From NCBI GenBank assembly GCA_016841605.1, contig JAENYV010000001.1, forward strand, positions 355,540-419,539: DNA of 64,000 nt. The letters run 5' to 3'. The translations under genes were made by a program, and so were the position numbers. Origin of the DNA: Dethiobacter alkaliphilus. Its GTDB lineage: Bacteria; Bacillota; Dethiobacteria; DTU022; UBA8154. Positions 51,517 through 60,247 of this stretch are shown one piece after another. Within the stretch, counting starts at the first letter, position 1, and every line of letters begins with the position of its first letter. The notes under the pieces are model-generated. The model had not been told where the DNA came from. It saw nothing but the letters and a program-made list of their open reading frames with translations, and did not search any database.

Positions 51517-52419
51517 ATGAAGGTTTTGGTTACAGGGGGCGCCGGTTTTATTGGTTCTCATTCTGTCGCAGTGTTGAAAGAAGAAGGTCATCATGTAGCT
51601 GTTGTTGATAATATGTTGAAGGGTAAGGAGGAAAATCTTCAGCCGGAGGTGCAGTATTACCCTGTAAATATTTTGGGAGAAGAGCTGGACCGCATATTCC
51701 GGCGTGAAGAGCCGGAGGCAGTGCTCCATCTTGCCGCGCAGGTTGATGTTGCTTCTTCCCGGATAGATCCCCGGTATGATGCAATGAACAACATTATGGG
51801 AACAATTGCGGTTTTAGAAAAGTGCAGAGCATATCAGATACGTAAAATTATCTTCTCCTCATCTGCAGCTGTCTATGGAACGCCTTTATCTTTACCTCTG
51901 GATGAAGAACAGAAGCCGGAACCTCTCTCATTTTACGGTTTATCCAAATTAACAGCAGAACGATATATTGAAAAATATTGTCAAGAAGCTGGAATGGAAT
52001 ATACAATCTTACGTTACAGCAATGTCTATGGTCCGAGTCAAAAGCTTAAAGGAGAGTCCGGCGTTATTTCTATCTTTTACAATTTAATGAGAAAAGGCCT
52101 AATACCGGTTATTTATGGTGATGGAAGGCAAACGCGGGATTTTATTTATGTAAAGGATGTAGCTCAGGCTAATATGGCATCAATGCGCTCAATTGATAAT
52201 GGAATAATAAATATTGGCACAGGAACGAGCATTTCCGTTCTTGAATTGTATAATATGATAAGTAAAATGATGGGCAATAACAGTCCGGCTTTGTTCAGCG
52301 AGCAACGACCGGGAGATATAAAAGACAGTTGTCTCAATATACACAAAGCGAAGAGTGTGTTGTCATGGAAGCCTTTATATCAGATCTCTAGCGGTTTATC
52401 AGAACTTATTGAGGGTTAA
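51517..52419 (+). CDS. NAD-dependent UDP-sugar epimerase (GalE/WbpP-like)
   Basis: An extended short-chain dehydrogenase of 300 residues: N-terminal NAD motif TGGAGFIGSH (GxxGxxG), catalytic Ser/Thr region SSSAAVYG, YxxxK active site in FYGLSKLTAERY, and the sugar-binding end RPGDIKDS. It interconverts UDP-glucose/galactose or the N-acetyl forms. Pel is a galactosamine-rich polymer, so supplying UDP-GalNAc for the PelF-like enzyme is the likely job, as PelX does in some bacteria. It is the last gene before a double terminator. A UDP-glucuronate epimerase or decarboxylase cannot be fully excluded. Confidence 0.88.
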   Translation: MKVLVTGGAGFIGSHSVAVLKEEGHHVAVVDNMLKGKEENLQPEVQYYPVNILGEELDRIFRREEPEAVLHLAAQVDVASSRIDPRYDAMNNIMGTIAVLEKCRAYQIRKIIFSSSAAVYGTPLSLPLDEEQKPEPLSFYGLSKLTAERYIEKYCQEAGMEYTILRYSNVYGPSQKLKGESGVISIFYNLMRKGLIPVIYGDGRQTRDFIYVKDVAQANMASMRSIDNGIINIGTGTSISVLELYNMISKMMGNNSPALFSEQRPGDIKDSCLNIHKAKSVLSWKPLYQISSGLSELIEG

Positions 52420-52455
52420 CGAGCCAAAAGCCGCCGGATGGCGGCTTTTGGCTCG
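52420..52455. terminator. 16-bp perfect hairpin terminator after the Pel-like operon
   Basis: CGAGCCAAAAGCCGCC (52420-52435) pairs perfectly with its inverse at 52440-52455 around GGAT. The inner AAAAGCCGCC/GGCGGCTTTT core is a classic intrinsic terminator able to act in both directions. Confidence 0.85.
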
Positions 52456-52471
52456 CTTATGGTTAATTTCA

Positions 52472-52502
52472 GGTCGGCAGAACTCCTGTTACGGCCTTTT
52501 TT
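52472..52502 (+). terminator. Second terminator, similar to the one at 31167
   Basis: GGTCG-GCAG (52472-52480) pairs with CTGT and CGGCC (to 52496) using wobble pairs, and six T follow (52497-52502). Its flanks TTTCAGG and loop AGAAC match the che terminator, so the same terminator cassette occurs twice about 21 kb apart. Confidence 0.7.
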
Positions 52503-52694
52503 ATTTACTTTTTATGGAAATTAATATCTTTTTGAATATTTTTAATCACATCTTGCCGTATATCGATAAAATAAGGTAAAATATCCATACTTATGTTAAA
52601 TAAGCAAAAGAAATAAATGAATAATTAATACATGGTGCTAAAATATATATTGTAAAAATGTCGAAAGTTGTAATAAAATGTATAAGGTGATTAA

Positions 52695-53879
52695 ATGCGG
52701 AACAGTCTTTCTTTAAAAAGAAGCGCTTTTATTTATTTTTGTGTTGCTGCGTTTCTCTTCCTGCTTTTTTCAGGGATATTCAAATTAATTCTTAATGTTG
52801 AGGAAAAATTTTCGATGGCTGCTAGGCAGAAGGAAAACATGAAGCAGGACATTCTAGCCGTAGTTAGTTCCAGTTTAACCGAAGAAGAGGTTTTACAAGT
52901 AGTGGCCGATCATTTTGTTGTTGATTTTGGCCTTATCGGCGGTGCCGTTTTACAAAGCAACCCTCCTCAGTATGTCCTGCTGGAAACTATGGGGCAGTTA
53001 ATGGAATACGCTGCTCTCGTTGGATGTGAAACACTATTTTCCAAGGCCTGGGGTATTACACAAAAGCATATGCTTTCTGCGGAAGGCTATTTTTACTGGC
53101 GCAGAGAGGCAGAAAATCCTTATCATCCTGACGAATGCACGGCTTTGGTTGATGTTTTCCGGCTTTTCAGAGCGCTGATTACGGCCGGGGGGGTTTTTGG
53201 TGATCTATCTTATGAAAAAGATGCGGTAAAGGTCGCCGAATCAATCTGTACTTTTAATCAGGAAGGCGGCCTATTCAGCGATAGTTTTGACGGCAGTTTG
53301 AATTTGAGTGACCAGAGGCTTTCTCTTTTTTATATCGACTATACCGCTTTAACTCATATGGCAAAGCTGCTGCCTGAAGCTGTACCGGTGTGCCGGAAGA
53401 CAATCGAAGTCCTGATGCAGGCTCCTGTCAATGAGTACGGCTTTTTTCCCCTTTATTATGATATCGGCAAGAAGCAATATCAATTTTCTTCCGAGGTAAA
53501 TATGATTGAATGCTTGTACACTGCTTGCATGGCCCTGGAGTCAGGAAAAGATATCGGGGCTTTGCTGGACTTTTTAAAACAGGAATTAGAACTACGCGGG
53601 AAAATTTTTAATTACTATAACTATACCGATGCTCTGCCGCTTACAGGTGACGAGTCTACAGCCTTATATGCTCTTGTTGCCCGTCTTTTCGCTAAAGCCG
53701 ATGATCCGGAGGCAGCCCGGAAATCTTTGCAACTTATGCTGAACTTCCGGATCAGGGAGCAGGAGAGCCTTTTATGCGGAGGATTCGGCGATTTTGACTC
53801 TTCCGGTTCAACTTTATATGCCTTTGATCAATTTGAGGCTTTACAGACAATATCTTTTCTAGGGAGAAATCAGTTTTGA
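52695..53879 (+). CDS. Membrane-anchored GH8-like (alpha/alpha)6 protein
   Basis: A 394-residue protein with one N-terminal membrane helix (about 10-32) and an extracytoplasmic helical-barrel domain. Repeated helix pairs (LETMGQLMEYAALVGCETLF, AEGYFYWRREAENPYHPDEC, DYTALTHMAKLLPEA, STLYAFDQFEALQT) resemble family 8 endoglucanases such as BcsZ/CcsZ, which trim the nascent polymer in cellulose loci. The catalytic Glu of GH8 may correspond to Glu in LLETMGQL, but the fit is only by eye. It is the first gene of a Bcs-like operon, so a polymer-processing role is expected. GGTGATT precedes the ATG. A related non-catalytic polymer-binding barrel is the main alternative. Confidence 0.7.
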   Translation: MRNSLSLKRSAFIYFCVAAFLFLLFSGIFKLILNVEEKFSMAARQKENMKQDILAVVSSSLTEEEVLQVVADHFVVDFGLIGGAVLQSNPPQYVLLETMGQLMEYAALVGCETLFSKAWGITQKHMLSAEGYFYWRREAENPYHPDECTALVDVFRLFRALITAGGVFGDLSYEKDAVKVAESICTFNQEGGLFSDSFDGSLNLSDQRLSLFYIDYTALTHMAKLLPEAVPVCRKTIEVLMQAPVNEYGFFPLYYDIGKKQYQFSSEVNMIECLYTACMALESGKDIGALLDFLKQELELRGKIFNYYNYTDALPLTGDESTALYALVARLFAKADDPEAARKSLQLMLNFRIREQESLLCGGFGDFDSSGSTLYAFDQFEALQTISFLGRNQF

Positions 53880-54736
53880 AAAAGCGAGAGAAGAAAACCC
53901 TTCGTAGCGATCTGATTTTATTTAATATCATGGTGCTTATCTACCTGGTCGCCATAGCTATCATGTTAGGCACCGGCAGCAGTGTCAACCTGCAGAGCTT
54001 CATCGTGGCCGCCAGTATGTCCTTAAGTATAATTGTGGGCTATAATATGGGGTTGATTCAGGGTCTCTTTACTTCTCTGGCTTTTGTCTTTCTTTACGGC
54101 ACTTACCTGCTGTATGGAAGCCTTATCTCGGGCCAGTATGCAGAAGTGAAAGTTGATACGGTTATCTGGCTTTTTTGGGTTCCCCTTGCTGCCTTTGTGA
54201 CCGGTCACTTAAGAAATGCTATTGATAATATTTTTACCTTGCAGGATAAATATAGTGCAATAGAACGTTTCATTACAGTTGACGAGCTCACCGGGATGTC
54301 CAATGCCCAGGGTTTTTTCCAGAAGCTGGAAGAAGAGGTAAGCCGGGCCAAACGCTTTAAGCAACCTCTTTCCCTTCTCTTTATCGTTATCCATAATCTA
54401 AACGAGATGTCGAAAATATATGGAGTAAACGGTGTTGCTGAAATTCGGAAAGCGATTGCTGAGAAAATAAATGACAATACCCGTAAGGTTGATCTCAAGG
54501 GAATTGTTGAAGACAACTCTATCGGTCTTATCTTAACAGGAACAAATCTGGAGGGAGCAGAGGTAGTACAGAGGAAGATTTATCTCGCCCTGGGGAGAAT
54601 CAGCGTTCTCATCGAAGGAAAAAAGAAAGTAATTAAGCTCAAGGTAATTATCGGCAAAGCGACTTTTTCGGATGAGGAGGATAGCCTGAGTTTTTATGAC
54701 AAGGCCAAAGAAGATAACAGGTTTGCGGTTGGTTAA
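53876..54736 (+). CDS. Membrane protein with degenerate GGDEF domain (PelD-like c-di-GMP receptor candidate)
   Basis: A 286-residue protein: three to four membrane helices (about 15-115), a short helix, and a GGDEF-fold domain (about 130-285) recognised from TVDELTGMSNAQGFFQKLEE and LFIVIHNLNEMSKIYGVNG. The active-site GGDEF is replaced by EDNSI, so no cyclase activity is expected. The inhibitory-site RxxD is kept (Arg203, Asp206) at the correct distance, five residues before the lost motif. A dead GGDEF with intact RxxD is exactly how PelD binds c-di-GMP. In this operon the GT2 lacks a PilZ domain, so this protein may be the c-di-GMP sensor. TTG 53876 overlaps the preceding stop codon (TTGA), with GGGAG upstream. 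Confidence 0.8.
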   Translation: MKKREKKTLRSDLILFNIMVLIYLVAIAIMLGTGSSVNLQSFIVAASMSLSIIVGYNMGLIQGLFTSLAFVFLYGTYLLYGSLISGQYAEVKVDTVIWLFWVPLAAFVTGHLRNAIDNIFTLQDKYSAIERFITVDELTGMSNAQGFFQKLEEEVSRAKRFKQPLSLLFIVIHNLNEMSKIYGVNGVAEIRKAIAEKINDNTRKVDLKGIVEDNSIGLILTGTNLEGAEVVQRKIYLALGRISVLIEGKKKVIKLKVIIGKATFSDEEDSLSFYDKAKEDNRFAVG

Positions 54737-56357
54737 GCTCTTTTGTTTCTTCTTATTTTTTTACTTGTTTCAGCTACCCTTTTCTGCTTCAGCTTTCGTG
54801 TCTGTGAGCGGAGATGAGACGAAAAAAGCCCTGCTTCTTTATGAAGCGGAACACCGTTTCGGCGACCCCTATCCACTGATTGACGCCCTGGAGGAACTGC
54901 TGGGACACTTTAGCCTGCAGGTGAAGTCGCTGCCCCGATCCAAATGGAAAAAAGGGATGCTGTTGCCTTATAATCTGGTTATTTACCTCGGCACGGAAAA
55001 AGCATCTCTGCCTTCGGAGTTTTTACAAGAAACTGCAGAGGTTCCCTCTTTGCTGTGGCTGGAAGAGAATATAGAGCAACTGGCAGCCTTTCGCCAGTGG
55101 TCTGATTTTACTTTTAAAGGCAGCCATGGTTACATGAGAAGTTTGGAATACAAAGGGATCAGTATAGATTTGAGGGATGATGTGGCTTTGCCGCTAATTG
55201 ACCCTGGCCCGGGGGCGGTAATTATTGCCTTTATGGAAGATGGGGCTGCAAAGGTGCCATTTGCCTGGCAGAAGGAAAATCTTTATTATTCAGCAAGGCT
55301 GTATGTAGATATTCCCCAAAGTGCTCTCCTGACGGATATATTGCACGAAATCTGCTCGGAAGAGCATACGGAGAGACAACAGATCCTGCTGAGTATTGAT
55401 GACATTAATCCTTTTTCCGATCCCGAGGGAGTTTTCCGTCTTATTGATACAGTAGCGGAAGATAGCCTTCCTTTTGCCTTAAAAGTAACCCCTGCTGTTC
55501 AGTGGCGAGGCGATCTTATTACTCTGGAGGATAAACCCGAACTGTCCGCTGTCCTGCTCCAGGCAACACAGATGGGTGCCGCTATTATTCAAAAAGGAAC
55601 TGAGCTCCGATCGGACAGGTCAGCCTCATTGTTAGAAGAAACCGAATTTTGGAATTTCAAAGAAGATTCTTCTCTTCCCTTGAGCGAAGAGGATGTCAGG
55701 GAAAAAATAGAGCTGGGCTTGGAGATTTTTATGGGAAGCTCTCTCTATCCTGTTGCTTTTGAGGTGCCCGGTTATGCTGTTTCCGGGGAAGGCTACAGGG
55801 TGCTTGCGGAGTATTTTACTTCTTTATCCGGACGTGTTCTTCTTTCCGACAGCAGCTCAGACCTGGTCATGGATCTGCCCTATGTCTCCTTTTCGCCCCG
55901 GGCAGGTATGTGGGTATATCCGCATACTATTATGTGTAATCCGGGCGACCAGATCTCCAGAGAAAAAATGTTGATGGATATCAGGCGGTTCCTTTTGCTG
56001 CGGGATGCCTTTGTGGGGATTTCCTTCTCTTCCCACACTTCGCCGGGATATCTGGCCTTAATCATTGAAAGGCTCAAGCCGCTGGGCTTTGATTTCGCGG
56101 ATTTGCGCACAATTTCCGTTCAAGGAAATTCTCAAATTCAAAGCCCGGTCAGTCAGGGGATATTTCATAACATGGCTCAGGAAATGCCGGCGGAAAATCC
56201 GGTAGGGAAATCATTTCTTACAAGTCTTCTGGAGATATTTTTATTTATCATCGGAATGATTATTCTTATATTCCTGATTATTGTGAGGTCACTGCAGAGA
56301 AATCGTAATAGATTGTATGAAGAATCATCGAAGGGAAAGGTTGCCGGCAATGAATAA
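54696..56357 (+). CDS. DUF2334-like (polysaccharide-deacetylase-fold) membrane-anchored protein lacking metal histidines
   Basis: A 553-residue protein with an N-terminal signal (about 10-33), a large extracytoplasmic region and a C-terminal membrane helix (about 515-540). Residues about 215-470 follow the DUF2334 pattern: LLSIDDINPFSDPEGV, ALKVTPAVQ, then TEFWNFKED and FEVPGYAVSGEGY. Deacetylases of this fold need an HGxxH-type motif; here that place reads IIQKGTELR, so the zinc site seems lost. It may bind rather than modify the polymer. The ATG at 54696 overlaps the GGDEF-like gene by 41 bp; TTG 54723 would shorten the overlap and give a more typical signal peptide. Confidence 0.72.
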   Translation: MTRPKKITGLRLVKLFCFFLFFYLFQLPFSASAFVSVSGDETKKALLLYEAEHRFGDPYPLIDALEELLGHFSLQVKSLPRSKWKKGMLLPYNLVIYLGTEKASLPSEFLQETAEVPSLLWLEENIEQLAAFRQWSDFTFKGSHGYMRSLEYKGISIDLRDDVALPLIDPGPGAVIIAFMEDGAAKVPFAWQKENLYYSARLYVDIPQSALLTDILHEICSEEHTERQQILLSIDDINPFSDPEGVFRLIDTVAEDSLPFALKVTPAVQWRGDLITLEDKPELSAVLLQATQMGAAIIQKGTELRSDRSASLLEETEFWNFKEDSSLPLSEEDVREKIELGLEIFMGSSLYPVAFEVPGYAVSGEGYRVLAEYFTSLSGRVLLSDSSSDLVMDLPYVSFSPRAGMWVYPHTIMCNPGDQISREKMLMDIRRFLLLRDAFVGISFSSHTSPGYLALIIERLKPLGFDFADLRTISVQGNSQIQSPVSQGIFHNMAQEMPAENPVGKSFLTSLLEIFLFIIGMIILIFLIIVRSLQRNRNRLYEESSKGKVAGNE

Positions 56358-57615
56358 TTATACTGTACTGGATATCTTTTTTTTGACTTGCTTACTGACT
56401 ACCTGGCTAATGCTTCTTTATCAGGTAATTTTATGCTTTGCCGGTTATCGTGCTTTTTTAAAGTCTTTCACTGAAGGAGAGATAAATGAGGAGGGAACCA
56501 TCAACCTGCCGCCTGTAAGTATCCTTGTGCCGGCCCACAATGAGGAAGTGGTCATCGGCCGAACTGTGGAAGCATTGATGCAATTGGAGTACCCCCACGC
56601 AAAACTGGAGATTGTCATTATCAATGACAGCTCTACGGATCGCACCGGTGCTATTCTGGCGGAAAAACAGGTTAAGTATCCGGCTTTAAAGGTCTTAACC
56701 ATTGAGCCACCGGTTGGCGGCAAGGGTAAGTCCCGTGCTTTAAACGAGGCCTTAAAAATAGTAACGGGCGAATTGATCGCTGTTTATGATGCGGACAACA
56801 TGCCCGAGCGTATGGCGCTCATCAACCTGGTACGGGTGATTATGAGTTCTCCTGATCTGGGTGCGGTAGTGGGCAAATTCCGGACACATAACGTAAACAG
56901 TAATTTGCTGACGCGTTTTATCAATATTGAAACTCTAAGCTTCCAGGGTCTTGTGCAGGCGGGCCGCTGCCATCTCTTCGGCCTGACAACCATTCCGGGA
57001 ACAAACTTTGTCGTGCGCCGCCGGATTCTAGAGCAACTCGGGGGCTGGAATCCGGATGCTTTAACGGAAGATACGGAATTGACCATCCGCATCTATAACG
57101 AAGGATATTTAATCAAGTATGTTCCTGAGTCTGTTACCTGGGAGGAAGAACCGGAAACAATGCGAACCTGGATTAAACAACGTACGCGTTGGGTGCAGGG
57201 AAACATCTGGGTTATCGGGCATGGTATTCTCAATCTTCACCGCATGAATAGCACCAGGATAATCTGGGATATTATCTATTTTTTTTGTATTTACGTGGTT
57301 TTCTTCCTCTCTGTGCTGATCTCCGATTTTATTTTTATCCTGGGCTTGCTCGGCGTATCAAGTATTACCATTAAAGGCCCTTTGCTTTTGATCTGGTTTC
57401 TTGCTTTTGCCCTTTTTATCGTAGAGATGTTTATCTCTCTTACTTTTGAAAGGGGCGAAGGCAACTTGAAAAACTTTTTGCTGGTCAGCATCATGTATTT
57501 TACATATTGTCAGTTATGGTTGATTGTGGTTTTCAGAGCGAATTGGATGATGTTGAAAAGAGCACTTACCGGTGCCGCATTCTACTGGGATAAAACAGAA
57601 AGGATCGCGCGATGA
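56350..57615 (+). CDS. BcsA-like GT2 exopolysaccharide synthase without PilZ domain
   Basis: A processive family 2 glycosyltransferase of about 421 residues. One N-terminal helix pair (about 6-30), then the GT-A domain with LVPAHNEE, INDSSTDRT, VYDADNMPE (DxD-type), TEDTELTIRI (TED) and the polymer-binding KQRTRWVQG (Q/RxxRW), then three C-terminal membrane helices. It resembles the synthases of cellulose and poly-N-acetylglucosamine, but has no C-terminal PilZ domain, so direct c-di-GMP activation as in BcsA is not expected. AAAGG at 56337-56341 supports ATG 56350; the upstream ATG at 56317 lies further inside the preceding gene. BcsB follows with a 4-bp overlap. Confidence 0.88.
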   Translation: MNNYTVLDIFFLTCLLTTWLMLLYQVILCFAGYRAFLKSFTEGEINEEGTINLPPVSILVPAHNEEVVIGRTVEALMQLEYPHAKLEIVIINDSSTDRTGAILAEKQVKYPALKVLTIEPPVGGKGKSRALNEALKIVTGELIAVYDADNMPERMALINLVRVIMSSPDLGAVVGKFRTHNVNSNLLTRFINIETLSFQGLVQAGRCHLFGLTTIPGTNFVVRRRILEQLGGWNPDALTEDTELTIRIYNEGYLIKYVPESVTWEEEPETMRTWIKQRTRWVQGNIWVIGHGILNLHRMNSTRIIWDIIYFFCIYVVFFLSVLISDFIFILGLLGVSSITIKGPLLLIWFLAFALFIVEMFISLTFERGEGNLKNFLLVSIMYFTYCQLWLIVVFRANWMMLKRALTGAAFYWDKTERIAR

Positions 57616-59759
57616 ATAAAGCACATTTCTTTGTTCGGATTCAGGTTTTTTTGCTGGCACTTCTTATACTGTCGGGTTTACATGTAACGGTTGCAGCCGG
57701 AGAGGAGACGCCGTCAGGGGCGGCTGATGTGCCGGCAGATGAGAGCATAGTGAACAATGAAGCGGCAGATGACGTTGTTTATAATATCTCTTTATTTTCT
57801 GACGACCAGCCTCTGCTGAACCCCATCAATGATGTTTTTTCTTACTTTACCTTACCGCCCGGAGTGAAATTGCTCTCTCCTTCATACATCGAAGTAATAT
57901 ACAGCCATTCTTCTACTATTATTAATGAATTATCGGTTCTCACCGTCGTTGTCAACGGTTTGCCTCTGGAGAGCAGGCATGTTGTGCAGAATGAAGAGGG
58001 GCGCAGTGTACGTCTTATTTGGAAAATCGAACTGCCTCCGGAACAAATTAAGGAAGGCATCAATGAGATCGGCATCAAGAGCAGACACCGTTCTGTTGAA
58101 GGGTTATGCAGCGACCTGGATAACGATGCCAACTGGATTCTGATCCATGACGATACCAATCTCCATTTGAAAACAAGGAGAACTAAAACTTATTTACGCG
58201 ATTATCCTTATCCCTTCCTGGACGATCTTTCGCCAAGCCTGCTGGATGCATGCTGGCATCTGCCGCCTGACCCGCAGCCGGAAGAAATTGAGGTTATGTT
58301 GCAACTGGTCAGCGATTTGGGCCGCGGGGAACCGTATCGGCAGATGAATTCCTTTGATGTTTTTAGTTCCGGGAAAACTCCTCAGGGGAAAAAAGAAATA
58401 ATTATCGGCACAGTTGATCGCTGGGCTGACCAGTCTGATTTGCAATTGCCCGCGGGCGTGGGGGCTTTGCAGTTTGTTCCAAAAGGAGAAAACAGCGCTG
58501 CCGCAAGGTTGCTGGTAACCGGCAGTGATCAAGAAGGGCTTTCCAAGGCGCAGAGCTATTTGACAACGGAAAAATTGCTTGCACAGATTGAAGAGAACCG
58601 GCTGTTGATTAAACAGTGGCCGCCGGAAGAACCCCTTCCCCAACCTCTGGGGCGCCCCGGCAGCTATACTTTTGAGGAGCTGGGTTATCCTTATATTTCC
58701 CTGGACGGGGCTTTTCGCCAGGTAACCAGTGTGGTCCTCAAGAGGCCTCTCAATTGGGGTATCGGCCGGGGATCTTACACGGAGATCCGTTTCCGCCATT
58801 CAGCCGTTTTAAATCCGGAGCGGTCGGTCCTGACAATTTATATTAATGGGCGCCCGGTCAACAGTGTTGCCCTTAACCAAAGCAATGCGGAAGGAGGTGT
58901 TCTCCGGGCGGAATTTCCCGTCGAAGAACTGCAAAAGTCGGAATGGGTGGTCAGCCTGGTTTTCTATCATCATTTGACCAATGTTGATTGCTCCAAGCGT
59001 TACGGTGATATTGCCTGGTCTGTTGTTGAAGGAGATTCATTTATTTACCTGGCACCAGGTAAAACCGGAGGTTACCCCTCTCTGGATAACCTGCCCCACC
59101 TTCAGGAAGTGAATAATGCAGCCGAGCAGCCGGTAACCATGTGGCTTTCCGCGAATCCCAGCGACCGACAGCTTAGCCTGGCCGCGATGCTGGCAGCCAG
59201 AGCGGGACAGATAAACCGCCTGCCGCTCAGGTGGCATGTCGTCCTGGGAGAAGACCTGGAGCAGGCTGACCTGCCTTCCACACCTGTGATCATGATCGGT
59301 TATTCCGATGAAGAAAGCCGATTGGCCTTGTTCAAGGAAAAACTAATTCTCTCGCCCGACCTTCCGCAGGGCTACAAGGCCATGGAAGAAATGCCCCTCC
59401 TCCCCGATAGAGTGGCTGATGCAGCCATATTACAGGCCCTCAGGTCTCCGTGGAACAAAAACACAGTGCTTTACTCCATTTTAGGAAATGATGATGGCCA
59501 TCTGGATGCCCTCGGGAAAGTATTGACAGATACTAAGCTCTCCTCTCAGATAAGCGGGCAATTATGCCTTATTTCCCCTGCCGGTTTCGTCTCCTCTTTC
59601 ACCTCCCAGGAGGGGGAAAAAGGTCTTAAACCGGGGATTGTGGACTCTGTCATCCAATTTGTCCAGAAAGGGGGGGCGTGGAAAATTTACGCCCTGGTTA
59701 TGATGATCGTACTGCTGGGAATAGGACTTTCCCTGTGGATCGCTGGGAAGCGTTCCTGA
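57612..59759 (+). CDS. bcsB: BcsB-family exopolysaccharide synthase subunit
   Basis: BcsB is the extracytoplasmic partner that guides the nascent chain from the synthase. The 715-residue protein has a signal peptide (about 5-30), two repeats of a carbohydrate-binding-like plus flavodoxin-like unit (VVVNGLPLESRHV near 115 and IYINGRPVNSVAL near 415; RLLVTGSDQEGLSKAQSYL near 305), HHLTNVDCSKRYGDIAW near 455, and a single C-terminal membrane helix (about 693-713). Gram-positive relatives occur in C. difficile-type ccs loci. The ATGA overlap with the GT2 gene shows coupling and supports a two-protein synthase core. Confidence 0.9.
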   Translation: MNKAHFFVRIQVFLLALLILSGLHVTVAAGEETPSGAADVPADESIVNNEAADDVVYNISLFSDDQPLLNPINDVFSYFTLPPGVKLLSPSYIEVIYSHSSTIINELSVLTVVVNGLPLESRHVVQNEEGRSVRLIWKIELPPEQIKEGINEIGIKSRHRSVEGLCSDLDNDANWILIHDDTNLHLKTRRTKTYLRDYPYPFLDDLSPSLLDACWHLPPDPQPEEIEVMLQLVSDLGRGEPYRQMNSFDVFSSGKTPQGKKEIIIGTVDRWADQSDLQLPAGVGALQFVPKGENSAAARLLVTGSDQEGLSKAQSYLTTEKLLAQIEENRLLIKQWPPEEPLPQPLGRPGSYTFEELGYPYISLDGAFRQVTSVVLKRPLNWGIGRGSYTEIRFRHSAVLNPERSVLTIYINGRPVNSVALNQSNAEGGVLRAEFPVEELQKSEWVVSLVFYHHLTNVDCSKRYGDIAWSVVEGDSFIYLAPGKTGGYPSLDNLPHLQEVNNAAEQPVTMWLSANPSDRQLSLAAMLAARAGQINRLPLRWHVVLGEDLEQADLPSTPVIMIGYSDEESRLALFKEKLILSPDLPQGYKAMEEMPLLPDRVADAAILQALRSPWNKNTVLYSILGNDDGHLDALGKVLTDTKLSSQISGQLCLISPAGFVSSFTSQEGEKGLKPGIVDSVIQFVQKGGAWKIYALVMMIVLLGIGLSLWIAGKRS

Positions 59760-59777
59760 ACATAGAGATGGGAGGAA

Positions 59778-60137
59778 ATGGTTTTGACAAGATTAAAAAA
59801 AGTTTTCCTCAGCGTTTCGCTCTGCCTGCTTCTTTTGGGATTTTTGTGGGTTAAAGAGCATAGGCCACTTTCTTTGAATGATACTTACCCGGATTTGTCG
59901 TCTGTTTCGGGCCAAAACGGGGAGATCGCCGGGGATTCTCAAGAGAGCTTTAACAACACAAAAGACCGTGTCCTCCTTGCTCTGGCAGGTCTTTATCAAC
60001 GGGCATGGAAAACCCTTCACCCGGGGGAGAACTCTTCTGATGCCGAAGACTCTTCCCTGCTTAAAATGATTTCTCCGGAAGAAAGAAATTCCATGGAAGA
60101 AGCCACGGACAGAGTATGGAAAAATTTATCTCATTAA
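59778..60137 (+). CDS. Small secreted or anchored protein of unknown function
   Basis: A 119-residue protein with one hydrophobic N-terminal segment (about 7-25, LSVSLCLLLLGFLWV) and a polar, mostly helical remainder with two conserved-looking segments (DRVLLALAGLYQRAWKTL and EERNSMEEATDRVWKNL). I do not recognise the family. It lies 18 bp after bcsB with GGGAGG upstream, so it is the next operon member and probably acts at the outer membrane face with the synthase. Confidence 0.65.
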   Translation: MVLTRLKKVFLSVSLCLLLLGFLWVKEHRPLSLNDTYPDLSSVSGQNGEIAGDSQESFNNTKDRVLLALAGLYQRAWKTLHPGENSSDAEDSSLLKMISPEERNSMEEATDRVWKNLSH

Positions 60138-60247
60138 GAAAATTTTAAGTTATCTTGTATTTCCTTTGAAGGAAAATTATAAAATATAGAGAATTGTATT
60201 ATTGGATGCAATTACCAAATTTTTTATTATTAAAGAAGGTCTCTGTC

